Shown in pieces: positions 1 to 6,318 of a stretch of DNA of 39,198 bases. The stretch covers positions 1 through 39,198 of the forward strand of contig CAKSSN010000024.1 in assembly GCA_934489015.1 (NCBI GenBank). The letters are read 5' to 3'. A program made the position numbers and the translations under genes. This stretch comes from an uncultured Clostridia bacterium (GTDB lineage Bacteria > Bacillota > Clostridia > UBA1381). Numbering within the stretch: position 1 is the first letter of the stretch; every line of letters begins with the position of its first letter. The notes below the pieces were generated by a model. The model searched no databases and was not told the DNA's origin. It saw only the letters and a program-made list of their open reading frames with translations.

Positions 1-68
1 ACACCTTTCTTTCTGTTTTTATTATATCAGATTTTTGGGTGTTTGTCGACTCTATTTATATTATACCA
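1..68 (-). mobile_element. Outward-facing left end of an IS3-like element (partial)
   Basis: Read on the minus strand, the segment begins TGGTATAATA at 68. It continues through AGTCGACA, a promoter-like TCGACA-17-TATAAT, and an AAAGGTG ribosome binding site at the very edge, so a gene should start just outside the window. The same arrangement occurs at 39127-39198 in the opposite orientation, with clear base-by-base similarity. Ends carrying AGTnGACA about 70 bp before the first reading frame are typical of IS3-family elements, but no transposase residue is inside the window. The family assignment is inferred. Confidence 0.5.
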
Positions 69-134
69 TTCCAAAACGCCTGCGATTTAAAAAATAAAAA
101 ATTAATTATATCCCCCACTATTCTTAAACACAAA

Positions 135-172
135 AAGACCGCAGAGATGTAATCTTGACACCTTGCGGTCTT
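135..172 (-). terminator. Rho-independent terminator
   Basis: AAGACCGCA at 135-143 pairs with TGCGGTCTT at 164-172 around a 20-nt loop. In the minus direction the stem is followed by a run of T. It lies downstream of the HAD remnant and is the second of two tandem minus-strand terminators. Confidence 0.6.
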
Positions 173-202
173 GGTTTATTAACCGAACATATGTAAAGAA
201 AA

Positions 203-238
203 AAACAGCATCACTAAGATCTGCCTGTGACGCTGTTT
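203..238 (-). terminator. Rho-independent terminator
   Basis: A 12-bp stem is formed by 203-214 and 227-238 around a 12-nt loop. The single irregular position is a G-U pair when transcribed leftward but an A-C mismatch when transcribed rightward. In the minus direction the stem runs straight into seven T. This is a strong leftward terminator for whatever gene the HAD remnant at 380-643 belonged to. Confidence 0.75.
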
Positions 239-379
239 GCTTTTAAACACCTCTCATATGTGACAGCATAAGCATCATAATGAATATTTAAGAAATTCTC
301 CGCTGTTTCTAAAATTACCATTACAATCGCCGCCTTTCCTCATGAGAGCAAATTAAGGTTTCATTGTTTTTAATATTAT

Positions 380-643
380 CTACATTATTATATTTAATAA
401 TTCTAATAAATCACTTACTTTCCAATCACACATATCGCCGACACCGGCTTTGTCAATATTACCGCCCGATATGCCGGCACAGCTAAATCCGTCAAGTTTT
501 ATCGACACAACGCTTGCCGACGAATCCTCTATCCCGATCACCTTGTGCCGTCTTTCATACGGTATTCCGAGTCCCACTCTGGCGGTTTCGGCATAAAGCC
601 ACGGATGCGGCTTCGGTTCAATCCTACCAGTTATTCGCCGCCC
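380..643 (-). pseudogene. 3' remnant of a HAD-superfamily hydrolase (beta-phosphoglucomutase-like)
   Basis: The minus-strand frame open from 643 to the stop at 380 encodes a segment with EPKPHPWLYAE (the motif III lysine of HAD hydrolases) followed by IGIEDSSASVVSIK (the motif IV acidic pair). This is the order seen in the C-terminal third of subfamily IA phosphatases and phosphomutases. The N-terminal DxDxT nucleophile region and cap domain are absent: upstream of 643 every minus-strand frame is broken by stops. The short methionine-initiated frame inside this segment (380-577) is therefore not an independent gene. Two minus-strand terminators follow it at 203-238 and 135-172, as expected for the end of a once intact gene. 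Its relation to the polysaccharide operon is unknown and it is probably older neighbouring DNA that decayed. Confidence 0.6.
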
Positions 644-1085
644 CTACTACGCACAGTGCCACATTCTGTTCCATAAGCGGATTTCCCTATACGCGCACTG
701 TCATTGTATCGACCATTTTCTCTGTTGATATGGGCCGCGCAACCAGACTGTCCAGCATTACAAGCACCAAGGCTTCTGAACATAATATTTTTTCATTAAT
801 ATACACCCTTTCTTTTAGCTTAATATTTCTTCTCTGCCAATTGTCTTATCCGCAATTTCACACTCCTTTTTCTCCTTATGGCAATCCGCACGCCATAGCT
901 TGTTCCATCGACTTTGCTATCACCTTATTACATTTGTGTATTCAAAAATGTTAAGGAGAGGAAATCGAAAAAATGTATTAGAAGTTTGATAAAAGAAAAC
1001 TTAATGTACACAAGTGAACTGTGATAAATAAGAGAGTGCAATCAGCCTTGTGACACCGTGCAACTACCGTTTTAAAGTCAAAAAT
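644..1085. other. No recognisable gene; decayed sequence
   Basis: All minus-strand frames are interrupted repeatedly. One frame keeps protein-like stretches between stops (for example LVLVMLDSLVARPIST at about 761-714), suggesting decayed coding sequence, but I do not recognise the family. A plus-strand open frame crosses the region at 514-954. It lies antisense to the HAD remnant, has no convincing ribosome binding site and looks non-coding. Confidence 0.4.
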
Positions 1086-1116
1086 GTCTTGACAGTCACA
1101 GCTCAAGACCTTTTTT
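1086..1116. terminator. Bidirectional terminator ending the polysaccharide operon
   Basis: GTCTTGA at 1086-1092 pairs perfectly with TCAAGAC at 1103-1109 around a 10-nt loop. There is a T-run on each side (CTTTTTT rightward, ATTTTTG leftward). It starts 24 bp after the stop codon of the last gene of the operon, which makes it the likely transcription end for the whole 34-kb unit. Confidence 0.75.
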
Positions 1117-1139
1117 CCTCATTATTTCACGTAGGCCTC

Positions 1140-2312
1140 TCAGCACCACTCAACACAAATTTCATCTTCCATATTTAATATAAATTCTATTATAAATACG
1201 CAACTCCAGCTAAAATGATCACAGCATAAGCCTTTCTTGTTTATAGAATCGTAGTTCTCATAAATTCCGCTTTTTATTCCATTGCACATCTCAATGACAA
1301 AGCTTCTTATTTTATCCGCTGATTCAAATCCGTAATTTTTCAGTCCGCGTGCTGCAAAAAATGCAACATTCATCCACATCGGTCCGCGCCAATAGTCGTT
1401 TGAATACCCCGGATTGTCATATGTTACCGTCGGCATTTTTTTGCAAAATCTCGTTTCCGCCAGCTTTGCCATAGCGGCAGCCTGTTCTTTACTTGCGATA
1501 TTGATAAACAGCGGCATAAATGACGCGGGTGACAGCACATCGGAAATCTCTCCTGTGAAGCGATTCGCATCAGCATAATATTTGTTTTTGTCATCCCACA
1601 ATTTTTCATTGATCAGTTCAGTTATTTTTTGTGCTTTTTCCGTCCACTTTTTTGCATCTTCCGCCATGCCGAGTTCGCCGGCAATAAAGCTTAACGCCCT
1701 GTATTCCGCCACAGCAAAGCAATTAAGATCTATCGGCCACAATTCTGTTATCGTTTTATCCCATCTGACTGAATTGTCCCATCCCGACTCAAACATAACG
1801 TGTTTTAGATAGTCCTTCTCGCCTTTATCTTCCGAATCATAGTAAAACATTCCATCTGCATATCGATTCTTTATCCAAAATGACTCTGCAGATGTCAAAT
1901 GCGGGTATACCAGTTCCAAAAACTCCTTATCACCGCAACGTTTGTATACAATGGCAGACGCAGCCGCCAAAACCGGCGGTTTTGTAAATCGATCTTCAAT
2001 TTCTCCCGAATTCCAAATCACATCGGGAAACATACCGTCCGCTTTTTGAAATTTCATAAATCCCAGCAAACCTTCTTTTGCCAGCTCCGTATCCCACCGT
2101 GATACTCCTATTGAGTGAAATGCCGAATCCCAGTTCCATATGCCGTCAAAGTTGCCCGTTCCGGGGCATATGCACCGATAAGGAGCCCACGGAAACTGCG
2201 ATCCTTCACAGACATTTGCCATTATCGTATCATAGCACCTTTGGAGAAGCTCGTTTTCCGCCTCTGTACCGCACTTGTTATCACTAAGCCAATTTTCTCT
2301 TGATTTGTACAT
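1140..2312 (-). CDS. Cytoplasmic GH63-like (MGH1/trehalase-type) glycoside hydrolase
   Basis: The 390-aa product is a predicted (alpha/alpha)6-barrel glycosidase of the GH63/MGH1-like group. Visible motifs are WNWDS near residue 60, ESGWDNSVRWD at about 175-185 (the acidic residue of GWDNS is the usual candidate general acid in this clan) and NDYWRGPMW in the C-terminal third, where the catalytic base region lies. There is no signal peptide or membrane segment, so it should act on imported oligosaccharides. The start at 2312 is preferred over the in-frame ATG at 2330 because GGAGG sits six bases before it. That ribosome binding site lies just after the stop of the upstream esterase gene, so translation is probably coupled. 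This is the last gene before the terminator at 1086. The specificity (alpha-glucoside, mannoside or other alpha-linkage) cannot be read from sequence. A second, divergent member lies at 4989-6254. Confidence 0.8.
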   Translation of the reverse strand: MYKSRENWLSDNKCGTEAENELLQRCYDTIMANVCEGSQFPWAPYRCICPGTGNFDGIWNWDSAFHSIGVSRWDTELAKEGLLGFMKFQKADGMFPDVIWNSGEIEDRFTKPPVLAAASAIVYKRCGDKEFLELVYPHLTSAESFWIKNRYADGMFYYDSEDKGEKDYLKHVMFESGWDNSVRWDKTITELWPIDLNCFAVAEYRALSFIAGELGMAEDAKKWTEKAQKITELINEKLWDDKNKYYADANRFTGEISDVLSPASFMPLFINIASKEQAAAMAKLAETRFCKKMPTVTYDNPGYSNDYWRGPMWMNVAFFAARGLKNYGFESADKIRSFVIEMCNGIKSGIYENYDSINKKGLCCDHFSWSCVFIIEFILNMEDEICVEWC

Positions 2313-2326
2313 AATATTCCTCCACA

Positions 2327-2926
2327 TCATTGAATTCTGTCTGCAAGCATTTGTGCCAACAGCCTATATCCTTTTTCGTTATAGTGCATACCGTCCTTAT
2401 CCCGAATATCTGCCATATCGATTACATCACTGTACAGGTCTGCATACTCAAACTTTCTCTCATCAGCAATTTTTTTCAATACCCGGTTCCTCGCGTTAAC
2501 TATGTTGTTTCTCTCCTCGTCCAAAACATACTCATCACCCGGAAAAGCAACCGGCAGGCAGCTTTCAACTATAATTTCCGCACCCATTCCCACAAGCAAA
2601 TCTATAACTTCACTGCATTTTTCCTCATAATCTTCAATACCCATATGCCATCCGTGAAGTCCGTGACTAAAGAGGATATATTCATATTTGTGACACTCGA
2701 GAATATATCTTAGCTCGCGTATGTAATCCGGATTATCAATACATTTTGATGTCGCGAACATGTCAACACGCAATTTTGCACAAAGCTGTGCAAAATACGG
2801 GCGCATACCGCGTGTCTGCGAATCGCCAATCATCAGCACTGTTTCTGCGTCAATATCGCGATTATCCCACCAAAAATCAGTCCACTCATATTCTTCCAAT
2901 ACAACATTTTTATTTCTTAAAGCCAT
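2327..2926 (-). CDS. Cytoplasmic SGNH/GDSL-type esterase
   Basis: The 199-aa protein has the SGNH hydrolase fold markers: LMIGDSQTRG with the nucleophile Ser36, a central FSHGLHGW segment where the oxyanion-hole residues normally sit, and KDGMHYNEKGY with Asp178 and His181 completing the triad. There is no signal peptide, so it probably removes acyl groups such as acetyl from imported sugars. The start is supported by GGAGG nine bases upstream. The first 17 bp overlap the end of the beta-helix gene (2910-4922), and the stop lies 14 bp before the GH63-like start, so the three are translated as a tight set. The typical asparagine of block III is not obvious, so the substrate is open. It is much smaller than, and not closely similar to, the secreted SGNH protein at 11210-14128. 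Confidence 0.8.
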   Translation of the reverse strand: MALRNKNVVLEEYEWTDFWWDNRDIDAETVLMIGDSQTRGMRPYFAQLCAKLRVDMFATSKCIDNPDYIRELRYILECHKYEYILFSHGLHGWHMGIEDYEEKCSEVIDLLVGMGAEIIVESCLPVAFPGDEYVLDEERNNIVNARNRVLKKIADERKFEYADLYSDVIDMADIRDKDGMHYNEKGYRLLAQMLADRIQ

Positions 2927-4922
2927 ATTTAAATACCTCCGAATCTTTTTTTAATTCAAGCGAATTGTTTTTAAAGATATCCGACACTACGTGCGAACCT
3001 ACATCATAACCCATACCGCGCCATTCTGCCCACGATATAATCCTATTATCTTCTCTTCCCGGCTCACCGACCATTATATACGGTTCTTTCCCCGACAGAC
3101 TGCAGTAATAGTTACAGTCAAAAAATACTGTTCTGTCCTCAAAACAAACTTGACTCCTCCCGAAAACTGCCGCCTTATCATCAAAAACAAAAATATTCTG
3201 TATAAATGTAGCGGTATTATGGCTCATTGTTCTGCCTATGCCGACCGTTTCATTACTGCCGGCAGTCAAAATATTATAGCGTATAATATTTTCCTTGCCG
3301 TAGTTTATGAAAAGTGCCTCGGAATCGGTGTTATAAACAACATTTTTTTCAACCACAACGCAGCTGCTGCCCTCATCGAGATATATGCCCCATCCGCCGT
3401 AGTTTGCCTTTACTATATCGTGAATACAATTGCCGCGGATTTCACTGCCTCCCTGAGGCCCGAGCATATAAATTCCCCCCATATCGCTCATATCGCCCGT
3501 GCCGAGATGATGAATATGATTATACTCAATCACATTATCACAGGCTCTGCTTTTGGTAAAGCCCCAAACCCAGCCGCACGATATTCCGGTATACTTCAGG
3601 TTATATATCTCGTTGTGCGCGATATAGTTTGAGAATCCGTTCATGATAAATATTCCGATTGCACTGTAGAAAACCTTTGTGCAGTCGTGTATTTTATTGT
3701 TTGTTATGCAGTTATACCCCGTCGCAAGCTGTTCCGGCTCAAAGTAATCACCGCCGTCAATGCGTATTCCTCCGGCACCGCAATTGTAAAATTCACAATT
3801 ATGTACCTCATTTCTCTCGCACGAATTGCCAATCTGTACTGCATAATTGCCCATATTCCTGAATACACATTCGAAAAACGCGCAGTTTTTTGCATTATCA
3901 AGTCGAACGGCCCCTCCTATATTTACCGCCGCCTGGCACGAGCTTGCATATTTGCGTTCTGTGTCATAAAACATATGCGCAGTACGTGAAGGCATTATAC
4001 CGTTGTTATCCGATGCAATATTTTCAAAGATAATATCCTTAAATACTATTCCCTCGGTATGTTTTCCTTCTCCGCCGGTCAGATTCAAAATCTCCTTTAA
4101 AACAGGAGCCTCAACAAGAATATTGTCTGCCGTTTCTCCGGCAAGAGGAATATAATACAGCCTGCCGTTTTTACGATCCAGATACCACTGCCCCGGCTTT
4201 TTTAATGCCGAAAAAACATTTTCAACCCGGTATTTCGCATAGTCAGGCACAACATCATCCCTTAACTGGAATCCCGAGCGTCTGTCACAGTACACAATGT
4301 GAGAATCTTTGTCATACCGCACTATCGGCATACGCTCCTCTATCCAGTAATGCGTCACTAAAATTTCGGCATTTTCAAGATCCAAAAAATCGTCCAAATC
4401 CCCTGGATATGCCTCAAAAAAGTTCATTCCGTGCTGCCAGTCGCCGTTTAACGGATTTCCCGGTGTTGATTTTATACGAAGATATGTTCCATCCGCAGGA
4501 TATGACGGACGTTCGGCAAAGCGTTTATTCACATACAACTCATTAAAGTTCCACTCGCCGCACTTTGCCTCCGGTACATCTGCCGTAAACATCTTTATTC
4601 CGTTTACGGTTTCTTCGCGAAATCCTTCTATTCTCTTTCCGCCACTTATAATAACCTCTTCATTTTCGTAAGCCCTAAATGTTATTTTTCCGCTGTTATG
4701 TGGAAGTAAAACCCACGGTTTATTTATGTAATATGTTCCGCCGCGAAAGATGAACTCATATTCATAAAGCTTCCCTTTAATATTGTCCTCACTCACAATA
4801 TCCTTTAGATAATTCAAGTTAAAGCAAAGAGGGCCGTCCTTTTTATCACCGGTTGCCTGTGGTTTTTCACCGCTGTGACCGTATATTCCGTCCAAGGCTA
4901 CGTAAAATATTTTTTTCTCCAT
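2910..4922 (-). CDS. Intracellular GH141-like right-handed beta-helix glycosidase
   Basis: The 670-aa protein opens with the N-terminal region shared by GH141-like proteins (FRGGTYYINKPW, then FRAYENEEVIISGGKRIEGF). It then runs through a long right-handed parallel beta-helix of short Asn/Gly-rich turns. The conserved core TGISCGWVWGF, SDMGGIY (Asp480) and YLDEG (Asp516) matches the two secreted paralogues at 14218-18402 and 26275-29856; the two aspartates are the best catalytic candidates. Characterised GH141 members act as alpha-L-fucosidase or xylanase. Unlike its paralogues it has no signal peptide and no discoidin domain inserted in the helix, so it should work on imported oligosaccharides. 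The start at 4922 is chosen over the in-frame ATG at 4976 because a GGAAAGGA ribosome binding site precedes it and the homologous region begins directly after it. The family call is from motif recognition, not a search. Confidence 0.75.
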   Translation of the reverse strand: MEKKIFYVALDGIYGHSGEKPQATGDKKDGPLCFNLNYLKDIVSEDNIKGKLYEYEFIFRGGTYYINKPWVLLPHNSGKITFRAYENEEVIISGGKRIEGFREETVNGIKMFTADVPEAKCGEWNFNELYVNKRFAERPSYPADGTYLRIKSTPGNPLNGDWQHGMNFFEAYPGDLDDFLDLENAEILVTHYWIEERMPIVRYDKDSHIVYCDRRSGFQLRDDVVPDYAKYRVENVFSALKKPGQWYLDRKNGRLYYIPLAGETADNILVEAPVLKEILNLTGGEGKHTEGIVFKDIIFENIASDNNGIMPSRTAHMFYDTERKYASSCQAAVNIGGAVRLDNAKNCAFFECVFRNMGNYAVQIGNSCERNEVHNCEFYNCGAGGIRIDGGDYFEPEQLATGYNCITNNKIHDCTKVFYSAIGIFIMNGFSNYIAHNEIYNLKYTGISCGWVWGFTKSRACDNVIEYNHIHHLGTGDMSDMGGIYMLGPQGGSEIRGNCIHDIVKANYGGWGIYLDEGSSCVVVEKNVVYNTDSEALFINYGKENIIRYNILTAGSNETVGIGRTMSHNTATFIQNIFVFDDKAAVFGRSQVCFEDRTVFFDCNYYCSLSGKEPYIMVGEPGREDNRIISWAEWRGMGYDVGSHVVSDIFKNNSLELKKDSEVFKYGFKK

Positions 4923-4988
4923 TACAAATTCCTTTCCGCAAACCTGATAAAAGCAATATACCGCATAAAACGGCATACTGCTTTTGAA

Positions 4989-6254
4989 TCAGTCCAAAAT
5001 ATCCAATGTTGTGCAATCGGTGCCGTTTTCGAGATCGTCGATAACCTTAAGCGCAAGCACATTCCAGCTCACAAAATGCGGGCGCATAAGCGGCTGACCT
5101 GTTTCTCCGTGATAGAACTCGTGCGTGCAGCCGTTTTGCTCAATATCCGCAGCATATGTTCGAATTAACCTGTATGCCGCATCAAGCGCTTCCTTTTTGT
5201 ATCCGTAATGACTCATCGAATACGCTGTCAGAAATGTTGACAGTCCCCACACAGGTCCCTGCCAGTTTGACGGATTTCCCATAGGCTCATTGTTATACAC
5301 CATATCATTTTTGCTGTGCGAGCGTATTCCGCAGCAGGATAAATACTCATCCGGCGACATTATCTTTTTAACAACCTCCGCTGCCTGCTCATCGCTTGCC
5401 GCATTGCCCCAAAGAACAAACAAGTTTGCCCAGCTTTTGAATTTTATAAACGTATTCCATTTTTTAGCCTGGAACATCATCGGAATTTTTTCCCTGGATG
5501 TGTTTTTCAACACATCATAAAAGAATTTATCGGAATAATCATAATAGTTTTCCTGGATAAATGTCTTAAGTTTTGCTGCCTTTTCCTTGTAAAAATCTTC
5601 CTTTCCTCTCCCCAATTTTGCAGACAGCTTCTCCATAGCTTTAAGCTCACGATGCACCCACGCCGCCAAATCCGCGCCGGCAACCGTATTCGGCACCTGA
5701 CCATACAGACTTGGGTTATTATCAATTCCGCTCCACGTATTCCATATATGAAACCCGTCCTTGATAAAATGTGTGTCATGATACGCAACAATATTTTCGA
5801 GCTTGTCCCAGTATTGATCCACCCATCGAAAATCGTCCATACGTTTTGCTGCAATATATGTGAACTGTGCTAAAAGAGGCAGCGTCTGTTCTATCACCAA
5901 AGCCGATCCGTCGTGTTTAACCATCTTCGCCGGCATACCATCACTGTGCGAAGCGTCCAAAAGCCCCCTTATCGACCCCTCTACATAATCAATTTTATCG
6001 TCCGGCAGCGCGCAGCACATAAAGAACGAATCCCAATCCCACAAATCCTGATATTCCGCACCCGGCACCACAAATTTGTACTTCATTTCGCCTACAGGCT
6101 CTCTGAGGCATCTTTCCACCGCCTCACTCATATATTCCTTTACGGTTTTGAGTGCCGCCTTATCATCGCTTATTCTCGAAACATCAATACTGCCTTTAGT
6201 TTCGAGCGGTTCGTGTGCATGTTCATTATCAAAAAATACATCCCAATATTTCAT
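4989..6254 (-). CDS. Cytoplasmic GH63-like glycoside hydrolase, second copy
   Basis: The 421-aa protein is another predicted (alpha/alpha)6-barrel enzyme of the GH63/GH37-like group. It shows LWDWDSFFM near residue 70, NTWSGIDNNPS in the middle (the usual position of the acidic catalytic residue) and NPSNWQGPVWGLSTF near the C-terminus, followed by the conserved HEFYHGETGQP stretch. There is no secretion signal. It is clearly a separate lineage from the 1140-2312 enzyme: the motif order is the same but identity is low outside the motifs, so the two may cleave different linkages of the same oligosaccharide. AAAGGTG lies six bases before the ATG. A hairpin at 6276-6309 separates it from the secreted-protein genes upstream, and it is the first gene of the cytoplasmic block of the operon. 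Confidence 0.8.
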   Translation of the reverse strand: MKYWDVFFDNEHAHEPLETKGSIDVSRISDDKAALKTVKEYMSEAVERCLREPVGEMKYKFVVPGAEYQDLWDWDSFFMCCALPDDKIDYVEGSIRGLLDASHSDGMPAKMVKHDGSALVIEQTLPLLAQFTYIAAKRMDDFRWVDQYWDKLENIVAYHDTHFIKDGFHIWNTWSGIDNNPSLYGQVPNTVAGADLAAWVHRELKAMEKLSAKLGRGKEDFYKEKAAKLKTFIQENYYDYSDKFFYDVLKNTSREKIPMMFQAKKWNTFIKFKSWANLFVLWGNAASDEQAAEVVKKIMSPDEYLSCCGIRSHSKNDMVYNNEPMGNPSNWQGPVWGLSTFLTAYSMSHYGYKKEALDAAYRLIRTYAADIEQNGCTHEFYHGETGQPLMRPHFVSWNVLALKVIDDLENGTDCTTLDILD

Positions 6255-6275
6255 ATATTACACCTTTCTAAACAG

Positions 6276-6309
6276 AATATTGGGTGACTGTAAACAGTCG
6301 CCCAATATT
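6276..6309. promoter_or_regulatory. 15-bp hairpin between the secreted and cytoplasmic gene blocks
   Basis: The arms at 6276-6290 and 6295-6309 are complementary over 15 bases except one position, around a four-base loop (TAAA). There is no good T-run after it in the direction of transcription (minus), so it looks more like an RNA-processing or stability hairpin, or a leaky attenuator, than a full terminator. It sits 9 bp after the stop of the TIM-barrel gene and 21 bp before the start of the GH63-like gene. Confidence 0.55.
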
Positions 6310-6318
6310 TTCATTTTA

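Noticed and set aside
514..954. Plus-strand open frame of 146 codons
   Set aside because: It runs antisense to a recognisable HAD remnant, has no plausible ribosome binding site, and its composition (many Ser, Phe, His, Ile from AT-rich antisense codons) resembles a shadow frame.
2991..3632. Plus-strand open frame of 213 codons inside the cytoplasmic beta-helix gene
   Set aside because: The opposite strand encodes a clear GH141-like protein. The plus frame has no recognisable motifs and is a long shadow caused by the low stop density of antisense frames.
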